Of a stretch of 64,000 nt of DNA, positions 13,406-21,831 are shown piece after piece. The notes beneath the pieces were generated by a model. It worked only from the letters and a program-made list of their open reading frames with translations, was not told where the DNA came from and ran no database searches. Position numbers and translations under genes: made by a program. Numbering within the stretch: position 1 is the first letter of the stretch; every line of letters starts with the position of its first letter. The DNA is from Nageia nagi (taxonomy: Eukaryota; Pinophyta), in contig JBITNC010000001.1 in NCBI GenBank assembly GCA_050084985.1, forward strand, positions 210,180,001 to 210,244,000. Reading direction: 5' to 3'.

Positions 13406-14040
13406 AAAGGGGTAGATCACTAGTTCAGCGCGGGCTTTTGCAGTGTGTGAAACCTTGGCCTGAATCTAGTGTCGCAGCCACAGAACAAGTTCTCACTCTC
13501 TGAATAGCTCCCCAGCTTTTACTCTACCATGTAGCAGACACAGTTATACTAGCAACCCGCAACTATTACTCAGGAAACAAGCTAAGCTGCCACAATGTAA
13601 CCAAATTAAGAATAACAATTACGAGTGCTAGACAAGAAAGGTCAAGATGGTTTCATAGTACCGGACTGAAGCTACAGGTCTTCGAGAACAAATGAAAAGG
13701 GAAATACTAGGCTTCCGACCCTAGTTTCTCTTTATTTTCATATATTTATACTGTATTAATAACAGTTACAAGATTACAGAAATAGAAACGTTTACAAAAT
13801 GGCCGCAAGATTCTGGCCTTCTTGAACTGATATCACCTACATATGACACTTGGCCGACTGTTACAAAATTGGGTAGATCGCCGATGATTCGGTTCCCTGA
13901 TGATGGCGCTCAGGTATTTTGCAGACTTCCTTCTCTCCTGGAATGTTCAATTCTCCAACTCGGACTCTTCGATCTTTCATTGCGGCCTATTTTCCTCTGG
14001 ACACGGTCTTAATCCCAAATGTTAATTTTTCCCCTTCGCC

Positions 14041-14422
14041 TGACGTCAGCCTTGAATCTCTGGACTTCTTTATTCACTGGCTCCGGACACTAAATTGCTC
14101 CTTGATGATGTCATCCATTCCGGGCTCCGGTTTGCTTTACGAATGTAAACTTTATATCTCCTTGTGACGTCACCTTTGAATCTCTGGAATTTCCTGCTCG
14201 CTGGTTCCGGATACTAAATTTCTCTTTACTGATGTCATCTGTTCCGGGCTTCGGTCTCCTTTGCAACTGTGAACCTCGTCCCTTCTTGCTGACGTCACCT
14301 TCTTATTTCTCCGGAATGCTTTACTCAAAGGCTCCGGATACGAAGTTACTCCTTGCAGACGTCATCCTCTCCGGACTCCGGTTTCCTTTGCAATTATGAG
14401 CTTCTTCTTTTCCGTGATGTCA
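14041..14422. promoter_or_regulatory. 125-bp repeat array with paired TGACGTCA-like palindromes (LTR U3)
   Basis: TGACGTCA or one-base variants occur at 14041, 14106, 14165, 14230, 14290, 14357 and 14415, alternating spacings of about 60 and 65 bp, so the higher-order period is 124-125 bp. A further variant, TGACATCA, is at 14522. Each half-unit also carries a TCCGG-containing block. TGACGTCA is the classical palindromic binding site of plant bZIP (TGA/CREB-type) factors. In minus orientation the array lies upstream of the TATA-like box, where U3 enhancers sit. That it acts as an enhancer is inference. Confidence 0.7.
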
Positions 14423-14824
14423 TCTTCATATATCCGAAATGCTTTGTTTCCCGGAGGCACTTGTGCTTACTTCGTTTTTTTTTTTCGGAACTTGGTCCTT
14501 GCCGAAACCTGACCGCCTTGCTGACATCATTTTGTTCCGGAATTCGGTCTTCGCCAAAATATGTCTATCTTATTCTCTGCGACCTCTTCTTTTCATTCCG
14601 GAAAGGTTTACTCACGAACTCCGGCCTTTTATTTATTCCGGAATAGCTCCTTGGGACATTAAGGCGAACTCATGATAATAATTAGAATACCCCGGGCCCT
14701 TCTTCAAGAATTTTAATGTAGGGATCTACATTGTGGCGACTTCTGAGGGAAAATTTCGCCTTTATGGAAGAGGAATTTAGAACCCAGTCTGTTATTTACA
14801 TGAATCAAAGAATTGTACCTTACT

Positions 14825-16018
14825 TTAGCTCTGCAGACTCAGGATCTGCTGGACTTTATTCCAATCCGCCGGGATCCCGCAAAAATCTTTCAGCCTTGCT
14901 TGCGCTAAGGCTGTATGGTTCAGCACCTCATATGATACATTTGCATGTCTCCTCAGCAACTGCTGTATCCTAAAGCTACCATCGGCTAGAGAATCAAAGA
15001 ATTTTACAAAATTTGTCTCATCGAAGGACACCAGGAGTGTATCAACATCATCCGTATTCTGAATCCTATTCCGCAGACTACCCAAAAAATCAGCCTCTGT
15101 GACGAGTGAGCCGTCGCTTTTCCATAAGTCTGGGATTTCGGACGCATTCAACCCTTGAATTTCTGATTTTAGGGTCTCCATCTCTTGCGTCCGGCGCAGG
15201 ACATTATTACGAATCTCCTGACAAACCCATTTACCCCTCCCTGGGTAATCAATCGCCGACATGAGCTCCACTCGGTCACCAATGTTATACGACTGCAATT
15301 TCTCATTCGAGAGGCTGTTTAGTCTTTTATTTGCTTGCTTAGCCTGTTCTGAAATGGGGTTCAGAATACTCTCACATCTCGTTACCTCGGCTTCGAGCCT
15401 TTTGAGCTCTGATAAGCACAACTCCGCGTGATCCCTCAGATGGATCAAGTCTTTTATTTCTTGCATCTTCAATTCCCAAAATTTTCCTTTGGTATTCAAC
15501 AGAAAAGATCTGTCAACCTTCTTAGCATCCAGCCTCGCTTGGAGCTCCGCCAGGTTAGCGTTCAGGTTGCTGATTTCTGCTGCCTTGGCATTTATTTCCG
15601 CCTCCTTTTGGGCGATGATAGCCTCCTTTTGGACGAGCATATCCGCTGTAGGGGCAGCCGCTAAACTAGTCTGCAAAACTGTTATGTTATTCTCTGCCGC
15701 TTTCAGCCTTATTTTATTGTTATCTAATTGCAGCTTCATGGCCTCATGGGCCTTCTGTAGCTTGTGGTACCTGACCTCCAATTTGGTGAGTTCGGTTATA
15801 TTGAGGTCCACAGCTGTTTGCAGGAGCTCATTTTTATCGCTCTGTGGGATGCTGCGGGTATCTATTTTGACCCGTGTATTCATTGATGATAGCTCGCCCT
15901 GCCCCTCTTGTGGGTCTTGGGTAATGGCCATTTCAAGCACCTTATTCTTTGGATCCATGGAGGTCTGGAACCTCACCGGATTTTCCGATGGTGGGAGTTT
16001 TTCCATTTGCCTCTGCAT
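14825..16018 (-). CDS. Coiled-coil ORF of the non-autonomous element (C-terminal module)
   Basis: A 397-residue open frame. Residues about 65-185 are rich in Leu, Ala, Glu and Lys with heptad-like spacing (QLDNNKIRLKAAENNITVLQ, then EAEINAKAAEISNLNANLAE), and a second helical stretch spans about 190-290, so a long parallel coiled coil is likely. No catalytic motif is visible. It is in the same frame as the two ORFs upstream, separated from the Pro-rich ORF only by one TAA and eleven codons (YQQIKQGQEAW). It may therefore be the C-terminus of a single ancestral protein. It ends about 95 bp before the 3' LTR. Function unknown; a structural or RNA-binding role alongside Gag is possible but unsupported. 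Confidence 0.7.
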   Translation of the reverse strand: MQRQMEKLPPSENPVRFQTSMDPKNKVLEMAITQDPQEGQGELSSMNTRVKIDTRSIPQSDKNELLQTAVDLNITELTKLEVRYHKLQKAHEAMKLQLDNNKIRLKAAENNITVLQTSLAAAPTADMLVQKEAIIAQKEAEINAKAAEISNLNANLAELQARLDAKKVDRSFLLNTKGKFWELKMQEIKDLIHLRDHAELCLSELKRLEAEVTRCESILNPISEQAKQANKRLNSLSNEKLQSYNIGDRVELMSAIDYPGRGKWVCQEIRNNVLRRTQEMETLKSEIQGLNASEIPDLWKSDGSLVTEADFLGSLRNRIQNTDDVDTLLVSFDETNFVKFFDSLADGSFRIQQLLRRHANVSYEVLNHTALAQARLKDFCGIPADWNKVQQILSLQS

Positions 16019-16051
16019 CCATGCCTCTTGCCCTTGCTTAATTTGCTGATA

Positions 16052-16972
16052 TTATTGCATGATGCCCTCCACGGATACCTGTTTCCCGGAGACCATGATA
16101 AAGGGAGATTTTGAGCTCAACTCCTGAGATGCAGCAGCAACAATCTGTTGAGCCGGTGTGAAGGGGCTAGCTTGGCTGGCCCCGGGAGTACTGCTTCCGG
16201 AAGGATCCGCTGCAGGAAGTGTTGAGATAGAGAGAGGAGCGGACGATGGAGGTGGAGAGGGTGGGGGTGATGAAGGTATTGTAACGATGCTTGTGAGGGG
16301 AGGAATTTGTAGAATGGGTGTAGGAAGAAGGGGGCTCTGCCGTTGGGTGGACGGTGGTGAAATGAGAGATGGTATGTGTGCAGCTGGAATAGCTGCTGGA
16401 ATTGGGGGAAGGGTGATGGAAACGGAAATGGGAACAGTATGAGCCGACAGAGCAGAAGAAAGAGAAAGAGGGGAAGAAGGAGTAGGAAGCATACCTGAGG
16501 GCGTCGGGCTCCTCCTTCTCCTTTTAGGTGGTGGCAGTAGTGATGCCTTCTCCATGTGTGTTTTCCTTTTGGCCATGTAGACTCTTTCTGGCCTCTTAGT
16601 CACCGTCTCCGTGGAAATCTCCCTGATTTCCTCCTCATGTTGCTTTTCCCGGGCTGGTGCTTGAGACATAGCATGCCCCTGCTCTTCACTGTCATCAGAA
16701 TCTTCACCCGTAGGAACTTCTATGGGATGTTCCAATCCCCACATCTCCTCAAATTTGTCGTCTAGATCAGATTCTAGAGGAGTGTTCCTATTCCCAGACT
16801 CAATCCTGTACTGGGTGAAGGCAGCTATCTTCTCTTCGCTCCATCTTTCATCCCTTAGTGTCTTCAAGGCCTTTTTCGAGATGGAGTCAGTTCTCGGGTT
16901 AAAATTTACCTTCTTATTGTAGAAACTCAGCCATGGCGGTAAGAAGTCCTGAGTGGTTGCGGTGGTGGGCAT
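16052..16972 (-). CDS. Pro/Ser-rich ORF with nuclear-localisation-like motif (middle module)
   Basis: An open frame of about 306 residues, counting from the first ATG at 16972. The first 100 residues are acidic and include LPPWLSFYNKKVNFNPRT and a DDSEEQ cluster. Near residue 150 is PPPKRRRRSPTPS, a basic cluster typical of a nuclear localisation signal. The remainder is a low-complexity Pro/Ser/Thr/Ala linker. One TGA and a few codons separate it from the ORF upstream, in the same frame, so it probably represents the middle of one long protein. No known enzyme domain is visible. The composition is that of a disordered linker between two folded modules. Confidence 0.65.
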   Translation of the reverse strand: MPTTATTQDFLPPWLSFYNKKVNFNPRTDSISKKALKTLRDERWSEEKIAAFTQYRIESGNRNTPLESDLDDKFEEMWGLEHPIEVPTGEDSDDSEEQGHAMSQAPAREKQHEEEIREISTETVTKRPERVYMAKRKTHMEKASLLPPPKRRRRSPTPSGMLPTPSSPLSLSSALSAHTVPISVSITLPPIPAAIPAAHIPSLISPPSTQRQSPLLPTPILQIPPLTSIVTIPSSPPPSPPPSSAPLSISTLPAADPSGSSTPGASQASPFTPAQQIVAAASQELSSKSPFIMVSGKQVSVEGIMQ

Positions 16973-16996
16973 CACCTTATCCTCCTGCTCTGGATT

Positions 16997-18307
16997 TCAC
17001 CATTTAAGCAGCTCTGGCCTATTTTCAGCTCTGAAGGCCGGAGGATTGGGCTGGCTTCTCAGCTTCTTGCCAAAATTGTCATCCGGGTCATACGAACAAT
17101 ATTGACTCAATTCTTTCAATTTCAGCTTCAGGAGTTTTGCCCTTAAATGGTCACTTGCTCCCCTGCTCTGGAGCACCAGGTCATGCACCCTGTGGGGGAG
17201 AGCATAGACTCCTCTCTTCTTTGCGACAGCTCCGTATTTCGAGTCAATGTAGTCCATCTGTCTGGCACATTCTATGCTGAAAATCCAATCCGTCACATGA
17301 ATTGGCAGTAAAAATGGGGCCCCAGAAAATCCATACAACCTAATGAAGGTTCCATTCTCTGCAAAAAACCAGTCCCCGACCTCTCCATGGGGCAAGCGGA
17401 GGTATAGCTTGGAGGCTGTTGACAACCTCGGGACTGGTGGGGCTAATAGGCCCATTGCCAGAATCAGAAAGTTCTCCACAAAGGAGTAGTAGTTCGCCGA
17501 GGACCTCACTTCCTCAGTCCATTTGTCCACTGGTTTGTGTGACCCATCTTCATTATTTCGAACCAGGGTCAACTCCTTAAAGACATCTGCTTTCTGATGA
17601 ATCATCATCCATACAATGTATGATGTATAGGCAAAATAAAACCCCTCCCCGATCTTCCCCAGTTGTTCGGCTATTCCATCTGAGAGGGCAATGGCCCAGT
17701 CATACATTATGGGGGAAATGGGGTGAGAAATTTGATAAGCTATCATCAACTTTGAAGGTGAGATGTATCTATCTGTTTCCTCTCCTGCCGCTATGGCTAG
17801 CATAGACAGAAGTAATTGCAGATGTGTGGAAAAATTTGACAATGGGAGCTCGGAATTTGGGAACTCTCTAAACCTTATGGACCCGGCTGTGTTTTTATTT
17901 AGCCAAGAAGTAATGCTTGCCCTCAGGTTGGCGTTAGGGGTGCTATACCAATCGATTTGCACGAGGGAGGTCATAGGAGGGGGTGGACAGAAAGCCTCCG
18001 CTATTGCAACGGAATCCAGTTTTAGGATGGTCTTCCCCTGCAAATCCCTGACTATCCTAGTCGCGGGATCGAATGCCCCTTTTACAATTTCTACCAACTC
18101 GGGAGCAGGAAAGCATCTATGCGGGACAAAATGCATAAGACCCGAACCCATGGGTGAGTGTGCTATATGGTTGAAGCTGAAGTTCGGGCACTTACCTTCT
18201 GCGGTGCCCTTGGGATTTTTATTTGGGGCTGTAATCTCCGTATCCCACAGCAACTCCATTGAATCGGATACCTTCCTTACGGTCTTCACCGCTGATCCTG
18301 AGCTCAT
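16997..18307 (-). CDS. Novel globular ORF of the non-autonomous element (N-terminal module)
   Basis: A 436-residue intact frame starting MSSGSAVKTVRKVSDSMELL. Near residues 80-115 it reads AFDPATRIVRDLQGKTILKL, and then EAFCPPPP. This FDxxTRxVxxxxGxxI pattern recurs, as I recall, in unnamed proteins of plant retroelements and is somewhat reminiscent of plant mobile domain modules, but I cannot assign it to a named family. The centre is helical and hydrophobic (THLQLLLSMLAIAAGEETD, SFVENFLILAMGLLAPPVP). The C-terminus is basic (RAKLLKLKLKELSQYCSYD). No DDE, RT, protease or RNase H signature exists. It begins about 530 bp after the gag frame ends and occupies the place where pol would be. Confidence 0.7.
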   Translation of the reverse strand: MSSGSAVKTVRKVSDSMELLWDTEITAPNKNPKGTAEGKCPNFSFNHIAHSPMGSGLMHFVPHRCFPAPELVEIVKGAFDPATRIVRDLQGKTILKLDSVAIAEAFCPPPPMTSLVQIDWYSTPNANLRASITSWLNKNTAGSIRFREFPNSELPLSNFSTHLQLLLSMLAIAAGEETDRYISPSKLMIAYQISHPISPIMYDWAIALSDGIAEQLGKIGEGFYFAYTSYIVWMMIHQKADVFKELTLVRNNEDGSHKPVDKWTEEVRSSANYYSFVENFLILAMGLLAPPVPRLSTASKLYLRLPHGEVGDWFFAENGTFIRLYGFSGAPFLLPIHVTDWIFSIECARQMDYIDSKYGAVAKKRGVYALPHRVHDLVLQSRGASDHLRAKLLKLKLKELSQYCSYDPDDNFGKKLRSQPNPPAFRAENRPELLKW

Positions 18308-18834
18308 TGCCGTTTGCTTGAGCTTTGCTTATCACCCTTCTTGGGCCACTGCTTATGCCTCAAACTCGGATTCTCTTGCTCTGTTTCACAGTTCCTGGCG
18401 ATGCTCAGTAAGCGCTAATTTTGCAAATTTGTGAGCCAAAACTTTTTATGAATACTAGCATATAGGTGTCTTGGTGAGTAGTGCTCTGGGTCTTTTAATA
18501 GCTCACTTGAACGCACGATCTTTCGGAGCGAGGGAAATCAACTCACGACAGCCGCATTAATAACTGATTTGCCGTTTTACGATCTTTTCGGGAACCTTGG
18601 GATTTGATTGCATGTACCCTCTTGGAAACTTTAATTCTGCCAGCGCAAAAAGGTTCCACTACTATTTACGTTATGCTAGTAGTAAATTACTGACAATAAC
18701 CACTCGAAATAAATGCAACATCACACCATTTACAATATGTATACAAATCAATTCCTTCCTTCCAACGGTCACTTTCCCGTGCTGGCGGGCTTCAGAAAAA
18801 ACTACTGTGTCCGCTGGTGTGGAATTCATCAAGT
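18308..18834 (-). other. Spacer between gag and the long ORF
   Basis: No long minus-strand frame crosses this 527-bp stretch and no protease motif was found. It may be a degenerate remnant of pol or an untranslated spacer. Confidence 0.5.
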
Positions 18835-19473
18835 TCACATTCCGGCTTTGTCATCCGCCACGCTAGGCGGAGGAATACCTCGACTCCTCGATAGATACTC
18901 TTGGTATTGAAAAATAGGGCAGGTTGTTTGTTCATGAGCATCATTACAAGCCAAACACAACCCATTAACCGCCCCGGAAGTGGAAGCTTGGTCCACGTCC
19001 TCATTCAACACATGTTGAGCTTTCTCTACAGCAGGGTAGGGATATCTTCTGGCATTATTTTGTCTGGTCAACACGGTAATCTGGTTTGCCATATTTCTAC
19101 ACAAATTCCGGAGTTCCTGAATTTCTGTAGATGATGCTAATCCTTGGTTCATATTAGGCTGATGTGGAGCTGGTAAGGCCAAGGGAGCTCTAGGAATTGG
19201 CAAATTTGACGACCAGGGTTGAACAGGGGCAGGAATATTAGCCAGAGGCGGAACTGAACTGATTACCGGAGGTCTCAAAATTTGCTGTTGTGTTGTGGTT
19301 ATTGGGAAATAGGGCATTGGCATACGGCTTGGTAATTTCCCAACTACAATAAGGCATGATTCAGCATATACTGCTTGTCTATAGACCTCCGGAAAGGTAT
19401 TCACTCTGAAATTTTGGATTTGCAGAGAGAGATCTAGAGGAAAGGCTCTCAGGTAATACATCAAAGCTTGAAA
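18835..19473 (-). CDS. Non-autonomous element gag, C-terminal part
   Basis: In frame with the gag part upstream, after a single TAG. It continues FQALMYYLRAFPLDLS, a helical segment, then a Pro-rich linker with repeated PxxPxAP motifs. Near the end is CLACNDAHEQTTCP, which has CxxC, His and Cys at CCHC-like spacing and may be a degenerate zinc knuckle. Such a knuckle binds the element RNA in related Gag proteins. The TAG sits where a CAG Gln codon is expected (PQ-stop-FQ), so the original Gag was probably about 420 residues long. Confidence 0.75.
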   Translation of the reverse strand, partial: FQALMYYLRAFPLDLSLQIQNFRVNTFPEVYRQAVYAESCLIVVGKLPSRMPMPYFPITTTQQQILRPPVISSVPPLANIPAPVQPWSSNLPIPRAPLALPAPHQPNMNQGLASSTEIQELRNLCRNMANQITVLTRQNNARRYPYPAVEKAQHVLNEDVDQASTSGAVNGLCLACNDAHEQTTCPIFQYQEYLSRSRGIPPPSVADDKAGM

Positions 19474-20100
19474 CTACTGAGGCCTGACTGGCATGGGTAC
19501 TCTTGTCCACGTTCTCTGGAATCTAATGTTGAAATCCAGGATGTTCTCTTGTTCAAACCTTTTGATTGAAGTAAACTGGGTTAACAAGGAAAAAGGATCC
19601 CCTAGTTCATTAAACTCCAGGATAAAAGGCTCTGCCAGTTGAGCCCAGGTACTGATGGATCCATTAGAAAGGCCCCTGTACCAATCCAGGACCTTTCCTT
19701 TGAAAGACTGAGCCAGTAATCTCACCATAATATCTTCATGCTGAATATTGTGAATCTTTGCTAGGCCGGCTACATCCACACAGTGCTCATAAGCCATTTT
19801 TTCTGAAGTTGCATCAAACTCCGGAAGGGTTTTAAAAACATTTGCTGGGATATCATGTAATACCGCCAGAGCTATGGGTACCCCATTGTCCCATTCCGGA
19901 TAAATATTCTGAGCTGGATTAGCCATTTTAGGGAAGGTATCTCTAGTATGAAGATTGGATGGTTCTGGCTTGATAAAGGATTTTAGGGAGTCGATACTAT
20001 TCAGAGACTTGGACTTGATCAGGGTCTTTCTCCTAGGAGTATCTAACTTCCCAAACTCCGGTTCTTCTTTTGCTGCTCTAGTTTTAGATCTTGTCCACAT
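19474..20100 (-). CDS. Non-autonomous element gag, N-terminal part
   Basis: I place the start at the ATG reading MWTRSKTRAAKEE (20100), because upstream codons of the same frame run through the primer-binding site and LTR. The conserved gypsy Gag core is clear: FKGKVLDWYRGLSNGSISTW, then AEPFILEFNE and FNIRFQRTWTRVP. This protein forms the particle and packages RNA. It aligns along its length with the gag ORF at 50.07-50.79 kb (SFEGKVIEWFRTL, FNIKFEKTWKAIPVRIR), which belongs to a pol-bearing gypsy lineage. Confidence 0.85.
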   Translation of the reverse strand: MWTRSKTRAAKEEPEFGKLDTPRRKTLIKSKSLNSIDSLKSFIKPEPSNLHTRDTFPKMANPAQNIYPEWDNGVPIALAVLHDIPANVFKTLPEFDATSEKMAYEHCVDVAGLAKIHNIQHEDIMVRLLAQSFKGKVLDWYRGLSNGSISTWAQLAEPFILEFNELGDPFSLLTQFTSIKRFEQENILDFNIRFQRTWTRVPMPVRPQ

Positions 20101-20219
20101 AAACTCTAGATTGCAAAAGGAAATGACAGGTTCAAAGCACCTATGATATTCACAAATAATTTGCTTTAATACATACCATGGATGGTGCTTCAGCAGAGTC
20201 GCCAATAAATTTCTTCGCA

Positions 20220-20236
20220 TCCCATCGGGCGTGCCA
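20220..20236 (-). promoter_or_regulatory. Primer-binding site of the non-autonomous element
   Basis: On the minus strand TGGCACGCCCGATGGGA begins 11 nt inside the LTR edge. It starts with TGG, as a site complementary to a tRNA 3' CCA must, and its complement reads like a tRNA T-stem and acceptor end. A close variant (TGGCATGCTCGATGGGA) sits in the same place next to the LTR ending at 26067, and both leaders share an ATTGGYGACTYTGCT block slightly downstream. Confidence 0.75.
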
Positions 20237-20839
20237 AAAAGAAATACTGTTGATTGAGATTGTGTAATATGTGCGCCTGGAACAATCTTAACCAAAGTAG
20301 TTCACGAACAGACTGTGGGACGCAGCCTGATCTCCGGAGAAGGTCGGTTCCTTATCCATTGGGTAAAGAAAAAGTAACAGGAAAGAGATAAAAAGAGTAG
20401 GGAGCGAGAGATTCAAGCAAAAGGATAGGGTAACAAGAAAGGAAGTAAAAGGATAGGGTAACGAGAGAGGAAGTAAAGGGATAGGGTAACGAGAGAGAAA
20501 GCAAAGGGGTAGATCACTAGTTCAGCGCGGGCTTTCGCAGTGTGCGAAACCTTGGCCTGAATCTAGTGTCGCAGCCACAGAACAAGTTCTCACTCTCTGA
20601 ATAGCTCCCCAGCTTTTACTCTACCATGTAGCAGACACAGTTATACTAGCAACCCGCAACTATTACTCAGGAAACAAGCTAAGCTGCCACAATGTAACCA
20701 AATTAAGAATAACAATTACGAGTGCTAGACAAGAAAGGTCAAGATGGTTTCATAGTACCGGACTGAAGCTACAGGTCTTCGAGAACAAATGAAAAGGGCA
20801 ATACTAGGCTTCCGACCCTAGTTTCTCTTTATTTTCATA

Positions 20840-20847
20840 TATTTATA
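20840..20847 (-). promoter_or_regulatory. TATA-like box of the non-autonomous element
   Basis: TATAAATA on the minus strand, about 980 nt from the start of the LTR in coding orientation and downstream of the bZIP-type repeat array. It is conserved at 13743-13750 in the other LTR. The sequence is partly symmetrical, so direction is inferred from the gag orientation. Confidence 0.5.
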
Positions 20848-21137
20848 CTGTATTAATAACAGTTACAAGATTACAGAAATAGAAACGTTTACAAAACAGC
20901 CGCAAGATTCTGGCCTTCTTGAACTGATATCACCTACATATGACACTTGGCCGACTGTTACAAAATTGGGCAGATCGCCGACGATTCGGTTCCCTGATGA
21001 TGGCGCTCAGGTATTTTGCAGACTTCCTTCTCTCCCGGAATGTTCAATTCTCCAACTCAGACTCTTCGATCTTTCATTACGGCCTATTTTCCTCTGGACG
21101 CGGTCTTAATCCCAAATGTTAATTTTTCCCCTTCGCC

Positions 21138-21519
21138 TGACGTCAGCCTTGAATCTCTGGACTTCTTTATTCACTGGCTCCGGACACTAAATTGCTCCTT
21201 GATGATGTCATCCATTCCGGGCTCCGGTTTGCTTTACGAATGTAAACTTTATATCTCCTTGTGACGTCACCTTTGAATCTCCAGAATTTCCCGCTCGCTG
21301 GTTCCGGATACTAAATTTCTCTTTGCTGATGTCATCTGTTCTGGGCTCCGGTCTCCTTTGCAACTGTGAACCTCGTCCCTTCTTGCTGATGTCACCTTCT
21401 TATTTCTCCGGAATGCTTTACTCAAAGGCTCCGGATACGAAGTTACTCCTTGCAGACGTCATCCTCTCCGGACTCCGGTTTCCTTTGCAATTATGAGCTT
21501 CTTCTTTTCCGTGATGTCA
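21138..21519. promoter_or_regulatory. 125-bp bZIP-site repeat array in the 5' LTR
   Basis: Same array as 14041-14422. Principal sites start at 21138, 21262, 21387 and 21512, again 124-125 bp apart, with intermediate sites between them. Some sites are TGACGTCA and others TGATGTCA, and the two LTRs differ at one of them by a single C/T change. Confidence 0.7.
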
Positions 21520-21826
21520 TCTTCATATATCCGGAATGCTTTGTTTCCCGGAGGCACTTGTGCTTACTTTGTTTTTTTTTTCGAAACTTGGTCCTTGCCG
21601 AAACCTGACCGCCTTGCTGACATCATTTTGTTCCGGAATTCGGTCTTCGCCAAAATATGTCTATCTTATTCTCCGCGACCTCTTCTTTTCATTCCGGAAA
21701 GGTTTACTCACGGACTCCGGCCTTTTATTTATTCCGGAATAGCTCCTTGGGACATTAAGGCGAACTCATGATAATAATTAGAATACCCCGGGCCCTTCTT
21801 CAAGAATTTTAATGTAGGGATCTACA

Positions 21827-21831
21827 GTTAG
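21827..21831 (+). repeat. Target site duplication GTTAG, right copy
   Basis: Follows the LTR end directly; pairs with 13146-13150. Confidence 0.95.

Larger units (their letters stand above)
13151..14730 (-). repeat. LTR of the non-autonomous element (3' LTR in coding orientation)
   Basis: Direct repeat of 20248-21826. On the minus strand it begins TGTAGATCCC and ends AATCTCAATCAACA. It holds a 125-bp enhancer-like repeat array, a TATA-like box (13743-13750, minus) and a 28-bp tandem repeat. The junction with the internal region lacks a convincing polypurine tract on the minus strand. Confidence 0.95.
13151..21826 (-). mobile_element. Young non-autonomous gypsy-type LTR retrotransposon with gag and novel ORFs
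   Basis: Two direct repeats of about 1.58 kb (13151-14730 and 20248-21826) begin TGTTGATT and end TCTACA on the plus strand, and a 5-bp duplication flanks them. Minus-strand coding order is LTR (20248-21826), primer-binding site (20220-20236), gag (20100-18835), then one long frame 18307-14825, then the other LTR. No protease, RT, RNase H or integrase motif was found on either strand, so it must rely on enzymes from another element. I counted roughly 25 differences between the LTRs by eye, nearly all transitions, so the insertion is the youngest in the window. Its GC content is clearly above its surroundings. Confidence 0.9.
20248..21826 (-). repeat. LTR of the non-autonomous element (5' LTR in coding orientation)
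   Basis: Direct repeat of 13151-14730, adjacent to the primer-binding site and gag. It should therefore carry the active promoter. It contains the 28-bp repeats (about 20419-20502), the TATA-like box and the 125-bp array (TGACGTCA-type sites at 21138, 21262, 21387 and 21512). Confidence 0.95.

Noticed and set aside
14353-14646. Plus-strand ORFs in the LTRs (also 21493-21771)
   Set aside because: They lie in the repeated regulatory part of the LTR and contain Leu/Ser/Phe-rich translations of the TCCGG/TGACGTCA repeats.
14734-14749. Plus-strand primer-binding-site-like TGGCGACTTCTGAGGG
   Set aside because: Would imply a plus-strand element, but gag, leader and the other primer site all fix the minus orientation; recorded only as an oddity.
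15489-16049. Plus-strand ORF of 186 aa
   Set aside because: It is the complement of the coiled-coil ORF; the minus frame has coherent heptads and longer continuity, so this is a shadow.
17763-18434. Plus-strand ORF of 223 aa
   Set aside because: Antisense shadow of the intact 436-codon minus frame in the non-autonomous element.
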